From Nyssa sinensis (Eukaryota > Streptophyta > Magnoliopsida > Cornales > Nyssaceae), in contig CM018048.1 in assembly GCA_008638375.1 (NCBI GenBank), positions 2,881,940-2,945,939 on the forward strand: DNA of 64,000 bases, in the 5' to 3' direction. The position numbers were made by a program, and so were the translations under genes. The notes beneath the pieces were generated by a model, which worked only from the letters and a program-made list of their open reading frames with translations, was not told the origin of the DNA and did not search any database. Each line of letters begins with the position of its first letter. Position 1 is the stretch's first letter. Shown here in pieces: positions 10,846 through 23,281 of the stretch.

Positions 10846-12510
10846 AAGTCTACTGAATCAATTTTCTTTTTCATCATGTCCATTCTGGTTTTTGCATTTG
10901 TTATTTCTGATTGGTTCATTTGTTCAATAAGGCAGTTCATATGTTGATGGATTATAATTAGGTATTGGTTGAACATTGTTTGTGATCATTTTGGTTTTAT
11001 CATTTATCAGTGTATAGGAAATTACTTTCCTCCAATACCTTTCTTTGTTTTCTCTTCAACTAAGACTCAAAACGGAGTGCATCCATCATCTCACAGTTAA
11101 ATCACTGTTCAAAAGTTCTCTTTTCAAGTTTTTTTTTTAAGGAAAAAAAATGCTCTTCGTCGAGCCTTAGTTGCTAGCACTGGAAGGCAAAGACCGTTCA
11201 ACATCAAGAAAGAGACAGCAATCCATGACTGGAAATTCTAAACAGATTCGTTCAGCTCAGGTGCTGGGTCTCCAAAATAGTCATATGTCAAGTTTGGTAG
11301 ATATTAGGACCAAGGCTTCCTCAAATTGTGGTCACCAATACATAATTGCTTCCACGAGTCTGATATCCAGACATATGAATGTGCCACCAGGAGCGTATGC
11401 CGGGTATGCCCCATATAAATATTGTGCAGAAGAAATAAAACAAATAATAAATCAACCTCAAACAGAAAAAAAAAAATATAGATAAAATACAAGATATATG
11501 TAGTTTGACAAGATACCTTACATCTACGGGCAACAATGATCAAGTCACTAAGTATAGAGGAGATTACAAGAGCAAAACACTCACAAATCCCCTTTATGCC
11601 TAATTACGGCTAACCCAAAGTTAGCTATTCTTTCAAAAGAGAGAAACCTATAAACACCACCCTTATATATATGTAGGTTATAATATTTAAAAAAAAAAAC
11701 AAACAAACCGGGCCAAAACTATCCAAAACCAAACAAGTCAAAAAAAATTTCACATTGCCCATTTTTTGAGTCGTATTGGGCATAAAAAAATCCGGGTGAA
11801 TTCATGACAACTACCCAACAATAACTATGATTTTCTAAAACCATATTCCATGGTCTAAGTTTGCATTACTTCATTTCGAAAAAGTACTCAAGTGCTGTAA
11901 ACATAATACTAGAAGCATTTTTCAACCGAAAAAATAATGATAATGGAAACGTTTTAACAATAGAAAGATGAATAAGTTTACAAACTGGTCCATAATGTTA
12001 ATTGGTTTTGCATCATAACTACATAATGCATTACCCATGTTTGCAACACAGCAGTTTTCACAACAGGAGGAAAGCATCAAGGAAAGACGCAATCCATATC
12101 GAAAAGTTATAGTGGCACTTGATTCACAGAAGACAAACATAAAGCATACAGGAAAAACAAAATCAAACCTGCAAAGGTATATATATATATATATTAATAT
12201 AACACCAAATACTCTTTAACTTTATTTAATAAGAAGTTACACAAATAATACTGAGTAAAGTACAAGATAAATTTTGCAAGTGTAACCTTCTTGACATATC
12301 CTTATTGGCAGTGTATATGAATGCAAAGGCTAAATAATATGGCAGATGGAAACAAAATGGGTATAGATGGGTTGAAGAATATCAACCTGGACTAGAAATG
12401 GGTTTCTGAACTTCCCCAGAAAAAACTACTCCATCATACACCACCTCCATTTTGTTTGTTTGCAAAATTAGCATGAAAGGCCAACAAATAATCTGAACTT
12501 CCAACTGGAT
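10846..12510. other. 3' UTRs and spacer between convergent CIP1 and ADNT1
   Basis: CIP1 ends at 10845 (+) and the carrier gene ends at 12511 (-), so their 3' ends face each other. The first few hundred bases after 10845 are T-rich with TTCAATAAGG near 10923, a plausible poly(A) signal region. An LTR-like segment sits at 11423-11820. The open frame at 11171-11485 shows no family I recognise and overlaps that segment. Confidence 0.6.
11423..11820 (-). mobile_element. LTR-like remnant (probable Copia-type), minus orientation
   Basis: Read on the minus strand it starts TGTTGGGTAGTTGTCATGAA, contains a TATATATAAGG promoter-like box, and ends ...TTCTTCTGCACA. About 50 bases further along the minus strand is GGATATCAGACTCGTGG, resembling the initiator-Met tRNA primer site (TGGTATCAGAGC) found after plant 5' LTRs. 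No second LTR and no matching target duplication were found, so it is a truncated or solo remnant. Confidence 0.5.
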
Positions 12511-15500
12511 TCAGTCAGATATCCTCATCTCAACTCCAAGAATGTCCTTTACCACCTCGTATGTCACAAATGCAATTGCTATAGATGGGACCACCTAAAG
12601 ACAATGGCAATTGCATTAAAATGTTTTCAGTACCATTTTTTTCTCACTTTTCTGCTGTACAACCGTAATGCAATCTAATAATATCTATCTTTCTTTCACT
12701 TTTTTTTGGACAAGTACAATCTAATAATATCTGTCATTGAAAGCTATTTACCACAGAATAAAAAAAATGAAGCTAAGAGGTAAATGGATATCCACCCAAT
12801 TTACCAGGAGAATGCCGTACAGAAATGAAGAATATAGCCGTCCAAACAAATTAGAACACTCTGCACATTTGTAATTCAAAATGGTGATCATCATAAGAGT
12901 AATACATGATACTAACCTTCACTGAATTGGGGACCAAACCCTTGTACAAAGCTCCAAATCCTTCAAGCCGAACTGTTTTCCTGAACGCGTCAACCATACC
13001 AGTGTATTCAAGTGACACCTTACTCTTTCCATCACCAGTAACAACTGAAGCAGCGTCTTTCCAGCCCACCATCTGCATTCTTCGACGAATAACATCAAGA
13101 GGGTAAGCAACTGTCTGGCCAACAGTCCCAGCAGCAGCCCCACATGCAAGCTTTGTCATCACACTCAACTCAGAGTCTTCAACTAGTCCAAATGGTCTAG
13201 ATTTTATCAACCAGTCTTTTAAAGATTCATACATGGCAAAGTTGAGACCCACGTATGGTATCTACAAACACCACAAAATACTTTTTAGGCCTTTCCACAC
13301 AGAAATGATATAAGATCCTCAACGTCCTATAGTTATGGTATTAAGATAAACAGAAAACATTAAGAAAAACAGGAAAAAAAATGGTGATAGTTCCAATCAA
13401 TGGTTTCTGCAGACCAATTCTCATCTCAAATAAATGCTATCTTTTTTAAAAATGATAAATCCCTCTTATGCAATTTTCTCCCTGCAGCTGATAACATTTG
13501 TTCTATCCACTCATCATAAACACAGCTAGAGGAATCACATCACTAACTGAATAGTTAAAAAGTAATAACTGAGCATACGACAATTACCACAATTGCAAAG
13601 GAGGGAGAAACAGTGTGTTGAGTTTCCTTCATCTTCCTGGCCATATATTTTTGCTTTTTTTTTTTTCAGATGAAAAATGTATAATAGATATACTTTTGTT
13701 TCTATATATAATAAACACACACGCACACACTCATGTCTCAACTGGGAGTTAAACCCTGCAATTTTCCCTTTCAAGGTGGCAAGAGATGCTACTTAAGCTA
13801 ACAAGTGGTGGTAGATGGAAAATATTATTGATATACATGTTCCACTTCTCTGTTAGTTCTCATTAGTTACCATTCATAAATCCTATATTGCTTTGGCTGT
13901 CCCAACTTATATATAAACACACATATGTGCCTGCTTGCACACACAGATACAGAAATGGAGCCACATTACCTTGAGTGGTCAATTGAGCCACAGAAATTTT
14001 CAGAATGGGCTCTATTTCATAATATGAAATTTTTTGAGATTTGTATAGTTGACCCCTCAAAATCATGTCTCAACTGGGAGTTAAATCCTGCAATTTTCCC
14101 TTTCAAGGTGGCAAGAGATGCTACTTAAGCTAACAAGTGGTGGTAGATGGAAAATATTATTGATATACATGTTCCACTTCTCTGTTAGTTCTCATTAGTT
14201 ACCATTCATAACTGTCCCAACTTCTATATAAACACACATGTGCCTGCTTGCACACAGATACAGGAGTGGAGACACATTACCTTGAATGGTCAATTGAGCC
14301 ACAGAAATTTTCAGGAATGGGCTCTATTTCATAATATGAAATTTTTTGAGATTTGTATAGTTGACCCCTCAAAATCATTGGAAATTATAGGGTGGGGTCA
14401 ATATTAAAAAGGGGAAAATATTTTGAGGAAAAGAAAGGAAAACTAACCTTAAAAGAAATTCACATTCAAGGCCTGTTCCAACCGAAACTCTGTTTGTGTG
14501 TTAGATAGAAGGAAAGACAATTTTTTTTAGATCGGTAAATGTAATTGTATTAAAATAAACAAGGCACACGAGAGGGGCAACCCATTTACAAAAGAAGGGG
14601 CCAGCTACGAAAAATCAAAGTCTAAGTTCCCCCAAAAAATCCATAAGCCTATAAATATACAAAGGAAATTCTTCCCGAATCTAGAAAGAAAGACAAAAAA
14701 GAAAGAAAAAACAAGAAAAGGAGAAAGAGGAGGGGGATAGCTAAATGTTGTAAAGGGAATTTTTATTAATGTTTTGGTCATATTTGTTCAACTTAATATA
14801 AAGGGGTAAGTAAAACAAACCCTAAGACACCTATAGAATTGATATAATTTTTTTATATTTTATATTTCTATGAACTGAATTGTTTTTTTTAATCGAATTC
14901 GATTATTTTGTAGTTTAAAATTTTATTTTTTGTAATTTTTTCTTCATTAATAATAATAATTATTAGTGCTTGTTTGGTTATGTTTTAATTTTTCTTTTAG
15001 TCAATGGAAATAAGAATTGACCACTGTAACCCTATTCGTTCAATGCTATGATAGCCTTGGGATGAATTAAAACAATTCTATTAGGGTTTTTATTATTTGA
15101 CAATATAATTACTTTTTCAGAATTGAAATTAATAGTATAAATTAGTTGTTTATTGACTGCCTCTACAAATGCGCAGAGATCATGGCAAGAGGAAGACAAC
15201 TTTAAAATTATCTGAAGAAAAAGCAAACTGATACATGCATATATTTAGGGATTGAGTAGTGTCATGATATTAGTGGGTCGTTCCATGTATGGACATTTAT
15301 TAATAAAGTGTAGTTTCATTAGAATTCTAAGAATGAACGTGGGATATGGGTAGTTTTTTTTTTTTATTCAACAAGTTGTGTAGGTTGTTGCTATTTTGTA
15401 GGTGGTAGTGGATAAGTAACCGTTGTAAGGAGTCTATAAAAATGGTTAATAGAAGTTAATAGAGTATGAGAAATTTGTTTTTATCCAAAACCAGTTAGTT

Positions 15501-18500
15501 TAGCTAACTTGGAGGTCTAGTTCTCCTCGAATTGAACCTATCAGAGGATTTCACCCCATCGAAGTGGGTTTTCATTCCTACTCTTCTATTTTATTTTATT
15601 TTTACAGAAATGCACGCACTATTTGGTATCAGAGACAGTTATGGAGAATCAACGTATTGATCGACTCATAGCTAAAGTCAAATCTTTGACTTCTGGACAA
15701 CAGATAATTTGGAAGGAAATGCAAGAGATGTTCTCAACTATGAATTCTTGTTTTGATTGGCTTATGATGAGTTGAGGTAGTGACCAAGGGGAGAGCTCTA
15801 TCAACCGTAACAGAGCACAAAGAACCAATGGTGATGTTGGTTGGGGCCGAACTGGTTCAACCAATCCAGTCATACTTTCCTATTACAAGGGAAGCATAGA
15901 CCCAACAAGTTGAACTTGCAAGGTTGAACAGACTCTACAAAGAGCCACCCAAATGGAAGCTAAGGATGCAATCATGATTCTATTAACTAACTCCCAGTGC
16001 ACCAATTCACCCAGTGACACACTATTAAAGAGTTTACTTTTATACAGATTAATGAGAGACAGGAAACGGAAGAAAAGCATATGGCTCAAACTCTACAGGC
16101 TATATGAGTGAAGGGTCACTTGGGACACCAAGATATTACATTATCACTGGACTCGGGTAGCACTCACAAATTTTTGATCGATGAAGTAATGGGAAAAATT
16201 AGTTTCTTTCCTCAAGGTGAAGAATGATTTCAAGAAATTCCCATTACTGTGAAACTTTACCTCTTACAATTAGAAGGATACCAAACCCATGTGGTGATTG
16301 ATTTGTTTAATAAATTGTATATGTTAGAACTTGGGATCTTGGTGGTTTTGTTTACTTTTGTATTGACATCAAGGACAAGGTCATTGTAAGGGGGATGGAA
16401 TGATACGTACATATATTTAGGATTAAGTAGTGTTATGGTATTAGTGGGTGATTCCATGTATGGACAGTTATTAATCAAGTGTAGTATCATTAGGATTCTA
16501 AGGGTGTACGTGGGATACGGGTAGTTTTTAATTGTATTGAACAAGTCTTGTAGGTTGTTGCTATTTTGTAGGTGGTAGTGGATAAGTAGCAGTTGTAAGG
16601 AGTCGAGTCTACAAAAATGGTTAAGAGAAGTTAATGAAGTATGAGAAGTTTGTTTTAATCCAAAACCTGTTAGTTTAGCTAACTTGGAGGTCTAGTTCTC
16701 CTCGAATTGAACCTATAGGAGGATTTCACACCCCCCCCTCCTCCCTCCCCCTTGAAGTGGGTTTTCTTTCCTACTCTTCTATTTTATTTTATTTTTACAG
16801 AAAGGCGCGCATCACGAACTCTTTGCGATTCATATGTACAAACGAATTCAACTGAAACTCACCAATCCAGAAGTCTCCATGCATCAGCGTATAAACTTCC
16901 AGAGGAACAAAAAATAAATAAATAAATCAACACAGGGTTAAAGTTGTTAATCAGCAAAATAGAACTACTACTTACAACTCCTATGACAGAAGGAAGCCAT
17001 CCTTTGTACAAAGCACGAGGGCCTTCTTCACGAAGAACTGTTGAAAGAGCATGGGCGATTCCTCTGTACTGCTGAGGGGACTTCTCTGTCTGCAAATAGA
17101 GAGCATAGGCAAAAAGTGAAACCATCAGATCCCTAAGATAGGACACCCTGCACTCAGCATGGTACACATCTACAACAAAATCACATAAATTGGATATGCA
17201 GACAGAACTCTGAACAATACCTGGACAGTAAGACGACCTCGTACCAAGTCCATCGGATAAGTTGCTGACATGGCAATGATTCCAGCACATGCTCCAGCAC
17301 CAAGGCGTAAAAGCGGAGTGAGTTCAGCATCCTCTGCAACAGATAAAAACAAATCTCTAAAAACCTGTGTCTTCATGCCTACTATTTTAAATTTAAGCCT
17401 AACATTCAACTGCGGAAAAATTTTAGAAACTCGGATAGGAGTTTATAAATGGTTTTCTTTTAAACTTATTGATAGGTATATTGAATTTAGATGGACTTAT
17501 AGGCTCTGAGCTTGGTTCCCTTGTAATGACTACATCTTAATAGGAAGAAAAATAAATAAAAACTAAGGTGCCCACATTCCATGGGATGTAACAACTCATT
17601 CTGTATTATTAAAAGAAGCACAATGTATGTAACACCCCCCCGCGCCCAAAAAAAAAAAATTAATAATAATAATAATACCAATAATAAGCACATTGCATTC
17701 TAATAGCACTTGAATGAAAATTATTTTTTCTACATAATAGCTGTCTAGGATATGAAAGTTGTGACTGAATCCTATGAACATTAAACCAATCCTTGGTATG
17801 TTGTAAAAAATCTGAAATGGTATCAGTTAACAAAACCTACTACTCATTTTCCTCAACAATCATGTTAAACTACTACAATCTTTTCACAAATATGTTTGCT
17901 TAGGACTCCATTTATCATAATGGCTACATCCAAGGGAGTGAATCTTATCTCACATTCTTTGGGAAACAAATGAACTATATGACTTAACAGATTAAAATGG
18001 ATATGAACTCGTTTTTCAGAGAGAAGGTCAATTCCATGTTTTTTTCTGGAGTCTGGACAAATTAATATCAACAATGGTGCGCACATTTCATGGAATCTTA
18101 ACAATTAAGCACATTGCAACATAGTGGAACTTCAAAATTCTTAACAATAATTGTTAAAAAAAATGAAAGTTAAGAGTTCCTGCATCCTATGAACATTAAA
18201 TCCATCCACTGTGTTTTGCATAGCATTTGAAACGAGCACATCATGCTTTGTATCATTTAACAGAACTTAATGATTTTACTCAATAGTCGTTTAAAATATG
18301 AACATTTACAAGGTTCCCTAAAATTAACTTCTTCAATCTTTTGTCAACCATGTTTGGTGTTATCATAATGGTTACATTTAAAAGTGGATCTTTGCCTTCA
18401 GATGCTTTGGTGACAAATGAACTGCATGAATTAAAGCAAACTCTAGAATGGTGATAAATTCCTTTTCTGGTTAGTCAATTCTGCATAATATAGGGAATTT

Positions 18501-18609
18501 TGTCCTGAAGTGCATAAATATATTGAAAATGTATCTAATCAAGTTTGGTAGGTCTGGTCTTCAATTTCCATAAGGGAAATTGGCTCTGGACCTTTTAGCA
18601 GAATTACCA

Positions 18610-18641
<32 letters not shown>

Positions 18642-21600
18642 ACAAGAACAAGGAGAAGAAAGAAACACGAGAAAGAAAGCAACTTGATTCCAAACTTCAA
18701 TACAATTTAAATTGGATTATTTGTAACCAAATACAGGTGCAACAGACTATCCCGTGCCAATGAACACACAAGTCCTGTAGCACTGGTGTCCATCAGACTA
18801 AGATATCATTGCATGACCACTAACTCAGTGGATCCATAATCAGAACGTTTTGACAATGAAACAACATACCGAAAGGATAATGGCCTCAATAAAATTTATT
18901 AGTAATATAGTCATGCGAGAAGAAGAAAACAAGAATTGTCATACCATTTCCAGTTTGCTGCCGATAAAGCCATAAAATTCTCCTGTTTGATGTCAAACAG
19001 AGAGCAAGAGGAAGAAAAAGTTCAATGAGTCAAATGACGAACTTAGACACATAAAGACTACATAAACATAATGTTTTCCACTCGATGGTAAATAGTTATA
19101 TGCACTACATATTGATGAACATTGGCAGTTTTTTACGGACCCTTGGAACTTTTTTTTTTTGGGGGGGGGGGGGGGCGGAGCGGGAGCTCAATTATGAAAG
19201 GAATCTTCATCCAAACAAATTTCCAACAAGGCTCTTTAACTGGAACAATAGCACCGGGGTACTAAAGTTTCTATCAAAATGCAATTCTGAGAGCAAGAAA
19301 GCAGAGATAAATCAAAACTTAGGAAGATGCAACAAACCAGAGCTTATCATACAGCAAGTCTAATTCCAAACTTAATTGATGCAACACAAAGAAAGTTGAA
19401 CTTAATGAGAAGTTTCCAACCCCTGGCAACAAAACATCTTAACAGGATACTGAAATTTGTAACCAGATCCCCATCACAAAGAGGGTATTTCTACTATCTA
19501 TATTGTTTCTCTTTCATAGTGTTGATACGGCATAGATGTGATGTATTGGCATGCATTTTATAAAGAGAATTTTGAATAAATATATGTTCCAGACTTTGAC
19601 TCAAATGATCAAGCAAGTCCTTGAGGCATTTGGAACTCTATTCATCATATGACTAATGACATTATAACATTGAATAGATATTTTATTCAAAGTTCTGACA
19701 AACTTCCACATGTGACTACATGCACTTGCTTGTTACATTATTTCATCTTCGTTTAGCTGGTTATCCCAAAGTGTTTCTCAAATCTACAATAGTTTTTACA
19801 TATATTTTCCCTTCCTTTCCACAAATTCCAACATGTTTCATAAAACAGTTTTCCTCCACAGTCAACATTGACAATTTATGAAATAAGTGTAAAAGTTCAA
19901 TGTCTATCTATCTACAGCACATCTGCGCAAAGCTATTACTCTCTAAAGTTCAAAATAGAAATGACATTGAAAATCAATAAAATAAGAAAATGAAGCAGAG
20001 AAACATACTTAGATGCTTCCTCATAGCTGAAGAACTTGACTGCCGAGTTTGGGATAATGCGAGCGCAGTTAGTGCCATTGCCTTTGAACATACCTCGGAA
20101 ACCCTCAGTTCTCCATATATATTTCAAGCCCTGAATAGTTCCACTGTATTTTATACTATGAGGATTTTGAACCTGCATTTTACATGAACAAATAAATACA
20201 CATGTTGTTTTTGCTTTCACAGCAGACAGTTAAAATACTAAAAATAAAATACAAAATGGAAGCTGCTATTCAGACTCTGAGAATTCTTAATTGACCTCCA
20301 CCTTTTTCAATTACTATTTTAAATGACAATAATACCTACAAATCCCTTCTCTCTCCCTTCACTCCTGAGTCCCTGACACACTAGTTCCACCCACTTTTCT
20401 CTCTCTAAAACTCTCCCTTTCTTCCCCTCGTGCCTTCTCACCCTCTCCCTCCCGCTGTCCTTCCTCCTCTTCCCCCGCTCAAAAACCAAATCCCCATAAA
20501 AAACTTCAACACCCCCACTACTGCACCCATCCCCACCTTCCACCCATCACCACCACCACTGAACCCCATAAAACACCCCAATGCTGCCACCACCCTCTGT
20601 CACGGCAAGTGACAGTGGCCATCACACCCAAATTCAATCTCTCATCCAAAAAACCAAATTAAACATCAAATACTGATCTGATCAACAGAGGGTAGAGTTT
20701 ATGGTGAACCCAGAAAGGAGGACTTCACTGAGTACTCTAGACATGAATTTCAAACATCAAGAACCAAATACTAAGAATCAGATATGTATATGCATGTGAA
20801 TATATGATAGATGTATAGAGAGATGCTTCTATTGCATTGGTGGTGAGAACCGTGAGAGGGAGAGAAGGGTAGGGGAAAAGTGAGAGATCCCAATAGGGCA
20901 AAGGGGAGAGAGGGACAATTTGGTCTTTTCATGTTATATGGACTTACGGAGTGCAAGGGACTTTGGGTGGTCTCTCTACATTAAAGTCAACGTTTTCCAA
21001 AATGCTCTCTCTAAATTACATCTGGCTTTTCAACAAATTGTAGCTGAATTTTCAATCCGGATTTCCCCAAGTGCCATTTACATTTACATATGCTTTTTGC
21101 AAGTACTATCATGAAAAAAAAAATCACTATAACCCATTTTATATTTCCTTTTGCAGTAGGGAATACTAGAAGACTTTTAGATGTATTGTCATATCTAACT
21201 GATGTTCTTTTACTGGAAAACAGGAATTGATGGCGGCCTTGGTTACGGTGACACAATGATGGTGCTGGTGATAGAGCAACACAGTAATGTCTTATGTTGA
21301 AATGGAGGAAGAGTTAGCAGCAGCATCAATGCAAGAGGAGAAGGATGGCGGTGTTATTGGAAGGTTTGGAGTGGTTCCAGCGACGACGGAGGTGGAGGTG
21401 GCAACGGTAGTGCTGAAGATTGCAATTATGGCAATAAGTAATGTTAATGATGATATTGACAATGAAAACAGAAATAGTGTCATGTACCTATACAGTGATC
21501 TCGGCAAATTAGGCAGTTAGTGGTGGTTGCTAAGTGATGGTGGTAGATGTGGCAATACTGTGCTGGCATTCATGGTGGATGTCACAGCTCACACTTTGGA

Positions 21601-23245
21601 CACAAGCTATGAGTTGTGTGGCACCCGTCAATGAGTTTCACCTCAAAAGCATAACACACACACACCAATCTAACAAGTTAGAAAACAAAGGCAAAAATAG
21701 GCAACCAAGACATTTTATTAATAAACAAAGTTTTACAAGAAGGCAATAAAGTGGAGGCACAAGCCCCAGACAACGCTTAGAAGTGAGGACATCTAACGTA
21801 CTAGTAATGATCTCGGAGCTCATCCAGCTAATTGTCCCCTCTATACAAGAGTAAAATTCTACAAACTGGCCGGATGAAATATAGGTCCTCCTTGAATGTA
21901 GAAAAAGAAACAAAGATAACTATTTACAAGAGTACCCCTAAGCCATGAATAATACACCACTATGCACCTCCCAAGAGGCACTATCAAGAGGCATGCGTGG
22001 GTCATGGACTCGTGGCATCTGTATGGCATGTTCATGGCCCGCTGGGTGCCAAGGCATGGCATGCGTGCAGCCTGTGACAGTGGAGGTGATGGTATAGGTG
22101 CTGCGTTAGCCAAGCAATAACAGTGGTAACACGAGGAAAGGCAAAAATAAATATATAAACAACTACTTCATAACCAACAATTTCAACTTTCACAAAAAAG
22201 ATTTTTTTTCTATCCTGAACTTCTTGCTCTCTAAATCCAAAAAATGAGACTCCTAGAAAGCAATGAGATTCTGAGGTAATCTTTTTTTTTTCTTTTTCTT
22301 CTTCTAGTTCTTCATCTAATATTTTAATTTCCAGCACAACTTTGCATAATTACTATAGTCATAACCAGCCTTCTTTCATGCTAATTTAATCTCTATCACC
22401 CACCATTCTAGCTCTAAAGCCTTGATTTTTCCTTTGCTGCCTACAAATTTCAGCAAGCTTATCTCTTTAATTTCACACCAAAATTAGCCTCAAACTTCAA
22501 CCAAACTAACCCATATTCCATCCTAGACCCTAACATTTTCTTCTTAATCATAATCCTTAAGTTAAAACCTAGCACACCATTATTTGATTGAAACGTAGCC
22601 TTAATTCCCTTACTCAAGGTTCTGTCCAACATCAGTTTGCAAATAACATCCTGGACAAATACAAGGGAAATTCTGCCTTCAACACATTCAAAGAATGATG
22701 ACAAGAAGTGTTAAAGTGATGCCTACAAGCTAAACAATGAATTTTCTATTTTTGTCAATAATTCAATCCTCATCAAACTGCCTAACTTCATGACAATAAA
22801 GGTGATCAACCAAAATTTAATACCCACAAGAAAGGTAGGTTGCTACACTCACAAACTCAGCCATTGGGTTTCAGTCTATACATCATATAACTTTGTGTTA
22901 AAGAAAATCATCCTCACTAATACAGGTTTTAGTGCGCTGCATGGTTTTAAATCACGGAATCTAGGGATGGTAACAAGTTGTTGTTTGGGGGGGGGGGGGG
23001 GGGGGGGGCAACTTCACACCCCTTAAAAAGAATTCCCCCCCGCTTTGCAAAGCCAAGTCTATATACATAATTGATTTAAATGTAACAACATTATTCACTT
23101 CTCAAAAAAAAAAAAAAAGCAACCACATTATTCTGATCTACAAAAAAGTAAACTAGTAAAAAAATGACCAAAACTAGAAAAAATAACTACTTTCATAATA
23201 TTCAAGTTTCAAAAATACTCACAAATTAACATGTTCAATGTATCA

Positions 23246-23281
<36 letters not shown>

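Larger units (their letters stand above)
15229..16814 (+). mobile_element. Deletion-derivative LTR retrotransposon in ADNT1 intron 6
   Basis: Two direct LTRs of about 0.4 kb, 15229-15621 (TGATACATGC...) and 16401-16814 (TGATACGTAC...), share the stretch GTTGCTATTTTGTAGGTGGT and a TCTATTTTATTTTATTTTTA end. Right after LTR 1 is TTTGGTATCAGAGAC, matching the usual initiator-Met tRNA primer site. AAGGGGGATGGAA just before LTR 2 is the polypurine tract. Flanks CAAAC (15224-15228) and CGAAC (16815-16819) may be a 5-bp duplication with one mismatch. The ~0.8 kb interior retains a broken aspartic-protease-like piece with DSGSTHKFLIDE, typical of Ty3/Gypsy elements. No polymerase or integrase. Confidence 0.82.
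13262..16975 (-). other. ADNT1 intron 6, transposon-filled
   Basis: This 3.7 kb intron (donor GTAAGT at 16975, acceptor TTTGTAG) contains a 332-bp tandem duplication (13731-14378) and a 1.6 kb LTR retrotransposon deletion derivative (15229-16814) in antisense to the gene. A further segment from about 14519 with an oligo-T start looks like a retroelement tail but cannot be classified. Confidence 0.85.

Noticed and set aside
11171..11485. 104-codon frame as a gene
   Set aside because: It has no recognisable domain and overlaps an LTR-like remnant; the frame ends in low-complexity sequence.
14519..14720. LINE 3' end
   Set aside because: An oligo-T start and a gene-like GC content were suggestive, but there is no reverse transcriptase frame or target duplication.
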